A stretch of DNA of 64,000 bases from Nonomuraea soli (GCF_013761175.1 NZ_JACDUR010000014.1:57826-121825), one strand, 5' to 3'. Counted from the stretch's first letter, positions 33,047 to 41,224 are shown. Notes: generated by a model from the sequence alone, not told the origin. Numbers and translations are program-made.

Positions 33047-33130
33047 GTGGTCACCGCCCAGGGAGCCCCGACGAGATCGGCGGAGCTCACGACGTCACGA
33101 AGAAACGTCCTCTACCTGGGCGGTGACCAC
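33047..33130. repeat. 16-bp perfect inverted repeat between convergent genes
   Basis: GTGGTCACCGCCCAGG at 33047-33062 is exactly mirrored at 33115-33130 across a 52-base loop. It fills the gap between the acyltransferase-like gene and the convergent CBM48 gene. It could be a long terminator stem or a relic of a duplication or insertion. Confidence 0.7.
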
Positions 33131-33187
33131 AACGAACGACTAGATACCCGGCGCCATGGCAAGACCGCCTGTCGCCCGTGCGGGTAG

Positions 33188-33565
33188 CTAGACGGCCGTT
33201 GCCGCGGACTTGGCGCGGCGGACCGGAGCGGGCGCGGTCTTGGCGCGGCCGGCCGGCGCTGCCGCGGCCTTGACCTGGCGAGCCGGCACGGGGGCGCGCA
33301 GAATGGCGCCCCGATGGTCGTACTCCTCCGCGTCCTGCTCGTCGAACCAGCGCCCCCCGTCGCCGAGGTAGCGGAAGGCGAAGGCCTCGCCCCTCGGGAC
33401 GGACACGGTCACGGAGTACGTGCCGTCTCCCTTGCTGACCATCGGATGGGCGTAGGGGTCCCACGCGTTGAAGTCTCCGACGACCGACACCGGGCCGGTC
33501 TCTGCGGGAAGGGCGAAGTGCACCTGCACCCGGCCGTCCCGGCTGGCTTTGCCGTACGTGAACAT
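33188..33565 (-). CDS. stand-alone CBM48 / glycogen-binding-type protein
   Basis: The ATG at 33565 has a perfect AGGAGG site two to three bases upstream, so the longer frame to 33616 is not used. The 125-residue product is one early-set (isoamylase N-terminal / AMPK-beta-like) domain, with VSVVGDFNAWDPYAHPM, the SVPRGEAFAFRYLG strand and RWFDEQDAEEYDHRGAILR. The basic, Ala/Pro-rich C-terminus (repeated R-A-K units) is likely disordered. There is no catalytic domain. CBM48 modules bind alpha-glucans such as glycogen. The gene is the downstream partner of glgC on the same strand, so it may target glycogen or tether another enzyme to it. I do not know a function for the free domain. Confidence 0.8.
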   Translation of the reverse strand: MFTYGKASRDGRVQVHFALPAETGPVSVVGDFNAWDPYAHPMVSKGDGTYSVTVSVPRGEAFAFRYLGDGGRWFDEQDAEEYDHRGAILRAPVPARQVKAAAAPAGRAKTAPAPVRRAKSAATAV

Positions 33566-33580
33566 CTGGCCTCCTGGAAG

Positions 33581-33599
33581 GCGGCCCGCTGCGGGCCGC
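33581..33599. other. GC-rich hairpin just upstream of the CBM48 ribosome-binding site
   Basis: GCGGCCCGC-T-GCGGGCCGC is a perfect palindromic stem in the 107-base gap between glgC and the CBM48 gene, ending a few bases before the AGGAGG. It could end part of the glgC transcripts or mask the ribosome-binding site. There is no U-tract. Confidence 0.45.
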
Positions 33600-33672
33600 T
33601 TCGAGTTGAATGGCAAGTCAGGCCGTACCCGTCGAGTTTTGCCAGAAAGGCTGCGTTTGGCAGTTTTTAGGG

Positions 33673-34953
33673 TTATCTGACCAAGGCCTGATCAGGCATG
33701 GGACGCTCGGCGAGGCCGAAGCTGTCGCGGCTGATGACCACCACACCCGACTCAGTCACGCTGAAGCGCCGCTCGTCCTCCTCGGCATCGAAGCCGACGA
33801 CCGTTCCCGCGGGAACGACCACGTCCTGGTCGACGATGGCCCGGCGCAGCTGCGCGCCCGCGCCGATTCGCACGCCGTCGAGCAGCACGCTGTCCTCCAC
33901 CCGCGCCCCGGATTCCAGCAACACGCGCGGACCGGCCACGGAGCGGCTCATCGACGCTCTGCTGCCCAGTTGCAGGCCGGGGGAGAGGATCGAGTCGGTC
34001 ACCGCGGCCGAATGTGTGCGCTGCCCGCCGAGCAGCATCGCCAGGGCCGGGTCATGCCGATGGCCCAGAGGCCACCGGTCGTTGTGCAAGCTGAAGGCGG
34101 GCTCCGGGCCGAGCAGATCGAGGTGGGCGTCGTAGTAGGCCTGAAGGGTGCCGACATCACGCCAGTAGCCGCGCTGACGCTCGTCCACTCCCGGGACGAG
34201 GTTGTCGGCGAATTCGTGCACGTCGGCGTGACCGTCACCGGCGATCATCGGAATGATGTTGGCCCCGATGTCGTGGGCGCTGAACGGATCGAGCGCGTCG
34301 CTGCGCAGCGCCTCGATCAACGCCTCCGTCCTGAAGACGTAGTTGCCCATCGAGGCGTGGATCTGGTCGGGCGCGTCGGGCAGGCCCCGGCACGTCTGCG
34401 GCTTCTCCACGAAGCGGTCGACGCGGCGGCTGCCGGGGACGCACTCGATGACGCCGAAATGGCGCGCGAGGCCGACCGGCTGACGGATCGCCGCCACGGT
34501 GACGTCCGCACCCGACTCCCGATGCTGGGCGACCATCTGCCGCGGATCCATCCGGTAGACGTGGTCGGCGCCGAACACCATCACGTGCTCGGGCATCCGC
34601 GACGTCTGAGCCTGGAGCAGATGCAGGTTCTGCGCCAGGGCCTGGGCGGTCCCGGAACAGTGCGTCCGCCCGCCGGCGGGCACAGGTCTGATGTAACCCG
34701 ACGCCGGACGCCAGGCGCACGCCATGTAGTCGTCCAGGCTGCGGCTCTGATATTGGGTCAGCACCAGAATCTGCGAATAGCCCGCGTTGGTGAGATTGGC
34801 GAGCACGAAGTCGATCAGCCGGGGTGTTCCACCGAACCTCAGATGTGGCTTGGCATGATCCTGAGTCAGGGGGAGCAGCCGCTTGCCTTCTCCGCCTGCG
34901 AGCACGACGGAGACGATTCCGCACGAAGTCATGCTGAGGGCTGTGCCCGCCAC
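33673..34953 (-). CDS. glgC: glucose-1-phosphate adenylyltransferase (ADP-glucose pyrophosphorylase)
   Basis: GlgC makes ADP-glucose from glucose-1-phosphate and ATP, the committed step of bacterial glycogen synthesis, in the cytoplasm. The nucleotidyltransferase signature LAGGEGKRLLPLT sits at the N-terminus. It is followed by FGADHVYRMDPRQM (metal/nucleotide site), HFGVIECV, VDRFVEKP (sugar-phosphate binding) and GYWRDVGTLQAYYDAHLDL. The C-terminal third is a left-handed beta-helix of hexapeptide repeats (SSVLLDGVRIGAG-like segments). The length of about 420 residues is normal. The GTG at 34953 gives the longest frame, but the ATG at 34932 (starting MTSCG) fits the family better; neither has a clear ribosome-binding site. 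It is followed on the same strand by the CBM48 gene. Confidence 0.93.
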   Translation of the reverse strand: MAGTALSMTSCGIVSVVLAGGEGKRLLPLTQDHAKPHLRFGGTPRLIDFVLANLTNAGYSQILVLTQYQSRSLDDYMACAWRPASGYIRPVPAGGRTHCSGTAQALAQNLHLLQAQTSRMPEHVMVFGADHVYRMDPRQMVAQHRESGADVTVAAIRQPVGLARHFGVIECVPGSRRVDRFVEKPQTCRGLPDAPDQIHASMGNYVFRTEALIEALRSDALDPFSAHDIGANIIPMIAGDGHADVHEFADNLVPGVDERQRGYWRDVGTLQAYYDAHLDLLGPEPAFSLHNDRWPLGHRHDPALAMLLGGQRTHSAAVTDSILSPGLQLGSRASMSRSVAGPRVLLESGARVEDSVLLDGVRIGAGAQLRRAIVDQDVVVPAGTVVGFDAEEDERRFSVTESGVVVISRDSFGLAERPMPDQALVR

Positions 34954-35090
34954 CTCGGGATATAACGCGGCGATCTATCAAGGGTTGACCACGCGTTGGC
35001 GGGCAGAAGCCAGGTTCCGTACCCGGAGCGGGGATTGGGGCCGTCTTCAACCCCCACGGCCTTATGCCGCGGGTATGCCGGCGGACGGCG

Positions 35091-37109
35091 TCAGGCCGGC
35101 GCCGACAGGCGGCCGGCGGCCCGCGGGCGGGGTACGGCTCCCGCCGGGCGGACCTCCTGAGCCTGACGCAGCGGCCTGAGCGTGCCCCTGGAGACCACCC
35201 GGGTGTGCTCCTCGCGCTCGCGGGCCAGCCGGGGAGCCCACACCGGCTCGGCACCCTTACGGTCCTCGGGCTCCTGGCCGTAGAAGATGTCGATGTCGAC
35301 CTCCTCACCGCCCATGACCAGCGTGTCCCACGCGCCGCTGACGGCCAGGCTGCGCAGGGTCTCGGCCGAGAGCCTGCCGAGGTGCGCGCGGAGCCGGACG
35401 TCGTCGGGCAGGCCGGAGACCCGCTGCGCCAGGCGGCCGCGGATGCGGCGCAGCCGGTCCATGAGCACGTCGATGGCGGCGGCTCCGGTCGTCCGGTCGT
35501 CCTCGGCGAGACCGGTGGCGATCTTGTCCTTGATGGCCTGGGTGACGCCCTGCTCGTCGGTGGTGACCATCGCCTGCCAGGCGCGGCTCTTGTGCCGGTA
35601 CTGCAGCATGGCCATGGCCGCCTCGTGCCGGATGAAGTCGGCGTCGCGGAAGGACTGGCCGCGCCAGGCCTGGCGGAGCGAGCGGGCCAGCGAGATGGCC
35701 GAGGCCAGTCCGCTGTTGAGCCCCCGGCCCGGCCAGAAGTGGATGGCGTTGGCGGCGTCGCCGAGCAGGAAGCCGAACGTGCCTGGGGTGGAGGCGGTCG
35801 GAGCGTGCAGGCGCGCGGTGAACCGGGGCCGCTGCACCATGTCGAGCCGGAAGGCGGTGACCGCGCTCAGATCGTCCTCCGCGACGCCGAACATGGCCAG
35901 CCCCTCCCTCACCCGCCGCCACAGGGCGGAGCCCTTGAGCAGGGCGGGCAGGAAGAGCGTGCCGTGTGTGGAACAGTGGAAGTCGCCGTGCCCGTCGCGG
36001 CCCATCATGCAGGGGCTGGCGGCGACGCACTCCTCGAACACGTGACGCACCGGGTCGATCCCGATGACCTCCTTGGCCTCCTCGTCGGTCAGGCGCATGT
36101 TGAGGAAGCCCTCGCCGTCGAGGGCGTTGAGCAGGAACCGGTTCTGGGCCACGGTCAGCAGGACGCTCATCGCGTCGGGCAGGCGCGACTTCACCCGCAG
36201 GCCCAGCACGACATCCTGCAGGTGCCGGCCGTCGAGGGAGTAGATCGAGCTGTCGGCGGTGCCGAACTTGGCGGCGAAGTGTTCGCGGGTGCGCGACCGG
36301 CCGCCGTCGCAGATGGCCAGCACGTGGTCCTGCCTGGCGATCTCGCCGTGCTCGTCGGGGCTGAAGCGGGCGGGCACCAGCCGGATCCGGCCGGCCTTGT
36401 CGTTGGCCAGGTCCAGCAGGGTGTCCTCGATGAAGGAGATGCGCAGGTTGCGCGGGGCGTGGCCGCGGATGGAGTCGGGGCCCGGCGGCCACATCTCGGA
36501 GTACGACCCGGCGGCGAACAGGCGCTCCTGCACCGCCTCAGGAAGGTTGAGGTACTGACGGCTCTGCACGGTGACGACCTGCTGGCGCCGTACGTTGCCG
36601 TGCTCGGCGCCCTTCCACACGATCCGCGACCCCCGCTCGATCCAGCGGCCGTCGTAGACCGTGACGGCGACGCGCGGGCCCATCAGGTGCTCCAGGAGCA
36701 GCGCGAAGCTGAGCCCGACAGGCCCGCCGCCCGCCACGGTCACGCGCAGCGGCTCGTCCGCGGCGTGCTGCCGGGCGGAGGGCGGCAGCAGGGAGGTCGC
36801 CGCGATCGTCACCGCGTCGTCGGAGGCCACGAAGCGGAAGCGCTCGTTGCCGATGGTGATCGTGTCGCCGGGCTGGAGCACGTGCGTCGTCACGCGGCGG
36901 CCGTTGACCAGCGTGCCGTTGCGGCTGCCCAGATCGCGCAGCACGTGGCGCTCGCCCTCCCGCCGCACCTCCGCATGGGAGCGCGAGGCTCGCCCGCAGG
37001 TGATCACCACGGTGGCGTCCTGCCTGCGGCCGAAGACCGTCGGCGCGTCGCCGAGGGGGAACCGCCTGCCGGCCAGCGGGCCGTCGTGTCCAACGATGAC
37101 TGAGGGCAT
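35091..37109 (-). CDS. FHA domain fused to FAD-dependent monooxygenase
   Basis: The ATG at 37109 follows a GAAGGA site; the frame extends further but without support. The 672-residue product begins with an FHA phosphothreonine-binding domain (about residues 1-95: FGRRQDATVVI, RASRSHAEV, RDLGSRNGTLVNG). It continues as a group A flavoprotein monooxygenase: the dinucleotide fold VTVAGGGPVGLSFALLLEHL near 120, and the GD motif GDAANAIHFWPGRGLNSGLA near 440, which contacts FAD ribityl phosphate. The last ~190 residues are helical and unassigned. The enzyme half resembles PHBH/MICAL-like hydroxylases. The FHA half suggests that activity or location is tied to a Ser/Thr kinase. No kinase gene is adjacent, and the substrate is unknown. 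Confidence 0.85.
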   Translation of the reverse strand: MPSVIVGHDGPLAGRRFPLGDAPTVFGRRQDATVVITCGRASRSHAEVRREGERHVLRDLGSRNGTLVNGRRVTTHVLQPGDTITIGNERFRFVASDDAVTIAATSLLPPSARQHAADEPLRVTVAGGGPVGLSFALLLEHLMGPRVAVTVYDGRWIERGSRIVWKGAEHGNVRRQQVVTVQSRQYLNLPEAVQERLFAAGSYSEMWPPGPDSIRGHAPRNLRISFIEDTLLDLANDKAGRIRLVPARFSPDEHGEIARQDHVLAICDGGRSRTREHFAAKFGTADSSIYSLDGRHLQDVVLGLRVKSRLPDAMSVLLTVAQNRFLLNALDGEGFLNMRLTDEEAKEVIGIDPVRHVFEECVAASPCMMGRDGHGDFHCSTHGTLFLPALLKGSALWRRVREGLAMFGVAEDDLSAVTAFRLDMVQRPRFTARLHAPTASTPGTFGFLLGDAANAIHFWPGRGLNSGLASAISLARSLRQAWRGQSFRDADFIRHEAAMAMLQYRHKSRAWQAMVTTDEQGVTQAIKDKIATGLAEDDRTTGAAAIDVLMDRLRRIRGRLAQRVSGLPDDVRLRAHLGRLSAETLRSLAVSGAWDTLVMGGEEVDIDIFYGQEPEDRKGAEPVWAPRLAREREEHTRVVSRGTLRPLRQAQEVRPAGAVPRPRAAGRLSAPA

Positions 37110-37242
37110 GATCGGTTCCTTCTCGGCGTGGATCGATGTCCGTGCGGCCATCATGACCATCGAAGCGTCGCGCTACCGCTGAAAATTACTCACATGAGCA
37201 CGATCGGTGGCGAGGCCGGCATGATCTCGTCACGCTCCCGGG

Positions 37243-37923
37243 TCAGGCGATCAGCGGGCCGACCGTGTGGTCGGCCTGGCCGGGCGTCCACGGCTCGCCC
37301 AGCAGCGCGTAGTTCATCCGCGGGAAGAACCCGTAGCGGGTGCCGAGCTCGCCGCTCAGCAACGTCATACGCTCGACTGTCCGGGCGTTGACCAGCGCCC
37401 CGGCGTCCAGGTAGCGGAACGGTGTGCCCGCGCCGAGCCGGATCACCTCGGTCCTGGCCTCGTCGTCGTCGGAGACCACGTAGACGTCGCTGCGCCTGTC
37501 GCCGAAGTCGGGGGCGTCGAACACCTCCCACCAGACGTTCTTGAACGCTCCCACGACCCGGGTCCTGGGCAGTCGTACCGCGATCTGCTCGGCGCCGCTG
37601 GTGGTCCACGGGGTGACGAAGCCGGAGTAGTCGTCGTTGAACGGGTTGGTGATGTCGATGAGGATCTTGCCTGCGAGCCGCTCGCGCATGTCCTCGAGCT
37701 GGTCGAGGAGGCCGTCGCGGATGAAGATGGCCGGCAGCACCACCGGCGCCTCCAGGGCGCCGCGGTAGCCTCCGCCGGTCAGCAGCGGATGGTCGAGCTT
37801 CTCGGCGATGCCGGCCGCGCGCGCCGGGTGGCGGGAGCCGAGGACGACCTCGTGACCCGCCTCGCTGTACATGATCGCGAGCCGGACGCCCATGCGCCCT
37901 GTGCCCAGGATCCCGATCTTCAT
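37243..37923 (-). CDS. NAD(P)-binding, F420 oxidoreductase-like (NADP reductase family) protein
   Basis: The ATG at 37923 with an AAAGGA site seven bases upstream starts a 226-residue protein. It opens with a perfect Rossmann fold, KIGILGTGRMGVRL, followed by HEVVLGSRHPARA and ILIDITNPFND. These match the NADP_oxidoreductase/F420-dependent reductase (ProC-like) family; DITNP and the later GAFKNVWWEVFDAP are typical. It probably reduces or oxidises a small cytoplasmic substrate with NADPH. F420 use is possible but not shown. It is divergent from the LysR regulator at 38103, and a clear LysR box lies between them, so it is the likely target of that regulator. Confidence 0.85.
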   Translation of the reverse strand: MKIGILGTGRMGVRLAIMYSEAGHEVVLGSRHPARAAGIAEKLDHPLLTGGGYRGALEAPVVLPAIFIRDGLLDQLEDMRERLAGKILIDITNPFNDDYSGFVTPWTTSGAEQIAVRLPRTRVVGAFKNVWWEVFDAPDFGDRRSDVYVVSDDDEARTEVIRLGAGTPFRYLDAGALVNARTVERMTLLSGELGTRYGFFPRMNYALLGEPWTPGQADHTVGPLIA

Positions 37924-38074
37924 GAAGGGTCCTTTCAGAGTGGTGAGTGGGTGTCGTGTGTCAGGTCCAGTCGTAGCTGCGCATGGCTCTCCTTCCATCG
38001 AGGCGGGCGCGTCGCCGCCCGGCCAGCTTGCCTCCCCACGGTCGATCGAGTCCAACGAACGTTCTCGCTCACTG

Positions 38075-38093
38075 CTATCGGGAATCCCGATAG
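38075..38093. promoter_or_regulatory. LysR-type operator, perfect 19-bp palindrome
   Basis: CTATCGGGA-A-TCCCGATAG contains the ATC-N9-GAT arrangement of LysR recognition sites. It lies nine bases before the LysR start in the intergenic region shared with the divergent reductase gene. Autoregulation and control of the reductase are both expected. Confidence 0.8.
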
Positions 38094-38102
38094 GCTGGGC
38101 GC

Positions 38103-39011
38103 ATGGATACGCGGCTGCTGCGGACGTTCCTCTCCCTGCACACCACGGGCAGCTTCACCGCGACCGCGCAGGAACTGGCCTACGCGCAGTCGACGGTGAC
38201 GGCCCACATCCAGGCGCTGGAGCAACGGCTCGGCGTGCGCCTGTTCGACCGGCTGCCCAGCCGTACGCTGCTCACCGCCCACGGCCGGCACCTGCTGCCG
38301 ATCGCCCGCCAGATGCTGGAGCTGGTGGAACGCGCCGAGCGCATCGGCGACCCGGCCGCCGGCGGTCACCAGGTCCGCATCATCGCCCCTGGCACCATCT
38401 GCGGCCATCGGCTGCCCCAGGCGGCGTCGATCCTGCGCGGGCAGGAGCCGCCGGTGCAGATCTCCGTGGCCGCCGCCGGCACCGCGCGGGCGCTGGAGGC
38501 CCTGGGCGAGGGCTCCGCCGACGTGGCGCTGGTCTTCGACTGCGAATGGTCGCCGGGCGCCCGGGTGGAGGGCGAGCGGGTCGGGGCCGAGCCGCTGACC
38601 GTCATCTGCGCGCCGTCCCATCCGCTGGCAGGGCGGCGGGTGGGCTGGCAGCGGCTGGCCGAGCACGAGTTCATGCTGCTGGAGGAGGGGTGCAGCTACA
38701 GCGACGTGGTCGCCGGACGGCTGGCCATGGCGGCCAGGGGGCGGGCGCGGGTGAGCCGGTTCGGCAACATCGACGCGGTGCGCGCCTGCGTCGCGGCCGG
38801 GCTCGGGCTCAGCGTGGTGCCCCGCGTCACGGTGGCGGACGCGGTGCGCGACGGGCGGCTGGCCACGATCGAGGCGCCGGGCCTGCCCTCGCCCAGGGTG
38901 CTGCTCGTGGCACGCGAGAGCGAGGACGTGGAGCCGGTGACGGACAGGGTGTCGGAGGTGCTGCGGGAGATCTTCCGGGCGGCGGGTGACGCCCGGGCAC
39001 CCGTCACCTAG
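38103..39011 (+). CDS. LysR-family transcriptional regulator
   Basis: This 302-residue protein has the standard LysR layout. A winged HTH sits at about residues 1-60 (LLRTFLSLHTTGSFTATAQE, then AYAQSTVTAHIQALEQRLG and VRLFDRLPSR), followed by a linker helix. The periplasmic-binding-protein-like effector domain runs from about 90 to 295 (VRIIAPGTICGHRLP, then ALEALGEGSADVALVF and ERVGAEPLTVICAPSHPLA). The effector is not evident. It is divergent from the F420-like reductase gene with a perfect palindromic site between them. Its stop overlaps the stop of the convergent hydrolase gene by three bases. Confidence 0.92.
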   Translation: MDTRLLRTFLSLHTTGSFTATAQELAYAQSTVTAHIQALEQRLGVRLFDRLPSRTLLTAHGRHLLPIARQMLELVERAERIGDPAAGGHQVRIIAPGTICGHRLPQAASILRGQEPPVQISVAAAGTARALEALGEGSADVALVFDCEWSPGARVEGERVGAEPLTVICAPSHPLAGRRVGWQRLAEHEFMLLEEGCSYSDVVAGRLAMAARGRARVSRFGNIDAVRACVAAGLGLSVVPRVTVADAVRDGRLATIEAPGLPSPRVLLVARESEDVEPVTDRVSEVLREIFRAAGDARAPVT

Positions 39012-39703
39012 AGCGCGGGCCGCTCCTCCTCCGGCGCCGCGACGTGGAGCAGTACCTCCGCGAGCCGCTCGGGGTGGCTGAGCATGACGTCGTGGGGGCC
39101 GTCGAGCGGGATCGTCCGGTAGCCGACCTCCCGGCCGAACCGGTCGAAGGGGTAGGTCTCGGGGCGGCAGTGGATGGCGGTTCCGGGGATCTTGTCGACG
39201 GCCCCGCTCAACCGGGTGGCGTCGGTGAAGGTGCGCAGCGGTTGCGGGAGCAGGCGTACGGCCAGCCAGGCGGCGTCGTCGGCGCCCACCCCGAACAGCT
39301 CGGGAGGCGGGGCGGGGATGAACCGCCCGTCGCCCAGCGTCTCGGCGGCGGCGCGCACGGCCGCGGCGAAGGAGCCGGGCGCCAGGCTGAGCATGCTCTG
39401 CCCGTCCCCGCCCGCCCAGCCGTCGACCAGGACGATATGATCCACAGCGTCGGGCCGCAGGTCGGCCGCCTGCCGTACGACCAGGCCCGCGTAGCTGTGC
39501 CCCACCAGGATCACCCGGTCGTCGTCCGTCACGGCGTCGAGAGCGGAGACGACCGTCTGCACGTCGTCGTGGAGTCCGCGGTCGTCGGGGCTGGTCAGGT
39601 CAGGGGCGATCACTCGGGAACCGGCGGCTCGGAGGAACGGCGCGAGGCGGTCCCACGCCCAGGAACCGTGCCATGCGCCGTGAATCAGGATGAAGGTCGT
39701 CAT
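39008..39703 (-). CDS. alpha/beta hydrolase (EstC/PnbA-like small esterase)
   Basis: This 231-residue protein starts with FILIHGAWHGSWAWDRLAP, the oxyanion-hole HG and following Trp-rich loop of EstC-like esterases. The nucleophile elbow VILVGHSYAGLV gives Ser; the base is His in DGPHDVMLSHPE, and the acid lies between them. It has no signal sequence. The gene follows the HxlR gene on the same strand, and a 9-bp inverted repeat overlaps its ribosome-binding site region, so HxlR control is likely. Its stop overlaps the LysR stop. Substrate unknown. Confidence 0.87.
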   Translation of the reverse strand: MTTFILIHGAWHGSWAWDRLAPFLRAAGSRVIAPDLTSPDDRGLHDDVQTVVSALDAVTDDDRVILVGHSYAGLVVRQAADLRPDAVDHIVLVDGWAGGDGQSMLSLAPGSFAAAVRAAAETLGDGRFIPAPPPELFGVGADDAAWLAVRLLPQPLRTFTDATRLSGAVDKIPGTAIHCRPETYPFDRFGREVGYRTIPLDGPHDVMLSHPERLAEVLLHVAAPEEERPAL

Positions 39704-39710
39704 GGCGGGA

Positions 39711-39736
39711 TCCTACTTCCTGAAATTGAAGTAGGA
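39711..39736. promoter_or_regulatory. inverted repeat upstream of the esterase gene
   Basis: TCCTACTTC-N8-GAAGTAGGA lies 8 bases before the start of the hydrolase and next to the end of the HxlR gene. It is AT-rich and symmetric, as expected for an operator; its overlap with the Shine-Dalgarno region would also allow an RNA stem. Confidence 0.55.
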
Positions 39737-39753
39737 AATTCAAAAAAAGGAAG

Positions 39754-40149
39754 CTACTCCTTGTCGTAGCGAGCCCTGGCCGCGTGGACCTCGGCGATGT
39801 GGCTCTCGGCCCAGGCCTTGATCGCCCGCTGGATCGGGAGCAGGCCGAACCCGAGCTCCGTCAGCTCGTAGTCGACGCGCGGCGGCACCGAGGCCGTGAC
39901 CGCGCGCTGGACCAGCCCGTCGCGTTCGAGCTTGCGGAGCGTCTGGGTGAGCATCTTCTGCGTCGCCCCCGCGACGATGCGGGCGATCTCGCTGTGACGC
40001 AGCGGGCCGTCCGCCAGCGCGCTGAGCACGAGCGTCACCCACTTGTCGCTCAGCGTCGCCAGGATCTCGTGGCCGGGGCACTCGGCGAGGTTGGCGTTGT
40101 ACTCGCGTCTCAGGACTTCCCGCCGGTCGGCGGCGCTCATCGTGGGCAT
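39754..40149 (-). CDS. HxlR-family transcriptional regulator
   Basis: The ATG at 40149 has a GGGAGAG site close upstream. The 131-residue product is a single winged helix of the HxlR type: HEILATLSDKWVTLVLSAL, GPLRHSEIARIVAGATQKML, QTLRKLERDGLVQRAV and VDYELTELGFGLLPIQRAIK. Cys 24 in LAECPGHE is the conserved N-terminal Cys that in several relatives senses quinones or electrophiles. It is divergent from a quinone-oxidoreductase-like gene and precedes the esterase gene on its own strand, so both are probable targets. An electrophile response would fit this arrangement, by inference. Confidence 0.9.
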   Translation of the reverse strand: MPTMSAADRREVLRREYNANLAECPGHEILATLSDKWVTLVLSALADGPLRHSEIARIVAGATQKMLTQTLRKLERDGLVQRAVTASVPPRVDYELTELGFGLLPIQRAIKAWAESHIAEVHAARARYDKE

Positions 40150-40169
40150 CGTCTCTCCCGCGTACCGTA

Positions 40170-40185
40170 GGCACTTCCGGGTGCC
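40170..40185. promoter_or_regulatory. possible HxlR operator
   Basis: GGCAC-N6-GTGCC lies in the 75-bp gap between the HxlR and quinone-oxidoreductase starts. The arms are short, so the call is weak, but the position suits a divergent operator. Confidence 0.3.
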
Positions 40186-40224
40186 GCCTTCCCGCCGCAC
40201 CCCGGCCTTCCTAGCGTCGATCGT

Positions 40225-41157
40225 ATGCATTCCGTGATCGTCCGCCGGTTCGGCGGCCCCGAGGTCCTCGAAGTGATCGACACCCCCGTGCCGGAGCCCG
40301 GACCCGGCCAGGTGCGGGTGAGGGTCGCCGGAGCGGCGCTCAACCCGATCGACCTCTCCGCGCGTGCCGGGCGCCTCACCGAGGCGGGGCTCGTAGCCCC
40401 CGCGCAGCACCTCGGCCTCGGCTGGGACGTGTCCGGCACGGTCGACGCGGTGGGCCAGGGAGCACGCCGGTTCCGGGCCGGCGACCCCGTGATCGGCCTT
40501 CGAGACCTGCTCTTCGCGGGCGGCTCCCACGCCGAGCACGTCGTGCTCGACGAGCAGGCCGTGGCGCCCGCTCCCACCTCGGTGTCGCCGGTCGAGGCGG
40601 CCGCACTCCCGCTCAACGCGCTCACCGCGGACCGGGCGCTGCGCCTGACCGGGCTCGAGCGGGGACAGACACTGCTGGTCACCGGCGCGTCAGGCGGCGT
40701 CGGCGGCTTCGCCGTCCAGCTCGCCGCGCTGGCCGGGCTGCGGACGGTGGCGCTCGCCCGTCCCGACGACGCCGCCCGGGTGCTCTCGCTGGGCGTCGCC
40801 GACGTCCTGACCTCGGCCGACGACCTCGGATCCGCCGTGCGCGCGATCGTTCCCGGCGGCGTCGACGCCGTGATCGACGCCGCCGTGCTCGGCATCCAGG
40901 CCCACCAGGCCCTGCGCGGCCAGGGCACGTTCGTCGCCCTGGTGGCCCCCTACGCGCCGCCGCCCATCCGCGGCACGCGCGTGGTGGTCCAGGAGGTGTT
41001 CGCCGACGGCCGTCGGCTGGCCGAGCTCTCCGCCCTCGTCGACGCGGGTGCCCTCACGCCGCGCGTGGCCAGGACCCTGCCCTTGGCGCGCAGCCGTACG
41101 GCTCACGAGCTGCTCGAACGCGGCGGCGTGCGCGGCAGGGTGGTTCTCACCCCGTGA
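40225..41157 (+). CDS. NADP-dependent quinone oxidoreductase / zinc-free alcohol dehydrogenase family
   Basis: This 310-residue medium-chain reductase has the GroES-like N-terminal domain (FGGPEVLEVIDTPVPEPGPG, then VRVAGAALNPIDLSARAG) and a Rossmann domain with LLVTGASGGVGGFAVQLAA for NADPH. The Cys/His zinc ligands of true alcohol dehydrogenases are absent, as in quinone and enone reductases. It is transcribed away from the HxlR regulator, the classic pairing for detoxification of quinones or other electrophiles. Expected to be cytoplasmic; the exact substrate is unknown. Confidence 0.9.
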   Translation: MHSVIVRRFGGPEVLEVIDTPVPEPGPGQVRVRVAGAALNPIDLSARAGRLTEAGLVAPAQHLGLGWDVSGTVDAVGQGARRFRAGDPVIGLRDLLFAGGSHAEHVVLDEQAVAPAPTSVSPVEAAALPLNALTADRALRLTGLERGQTLLVTGASGGVGGFAVQLAALAGLRTVALARPDDAARVLSLGVADVLTSADDLGSAVRAIVPGGVDAVIDAAVLGIQAHQALRGQGTFVALVAPYAPPPIRGTRVVVQEVFADGRRLAELSALVDAGALTPRVARTLPLARSRTAHELLERGGVRGRVVLTP

Positions 41158-41224
41158 ACGTGTCACATTCGGCGGCGCCACCTCGTCTTAGTGCTGGGCA
41201 GGACAATCCGACGGGGGAGGTCTC

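Noticed and set aside
33088..33186. Short frame with NVLYLGGDHNERLD and a C-terminal CRPCG, tempting as a peptide precursor
   Set aside because: No start codon with a ribosome-binding site and no modification genes nearby; it lies across the inverted repeat.
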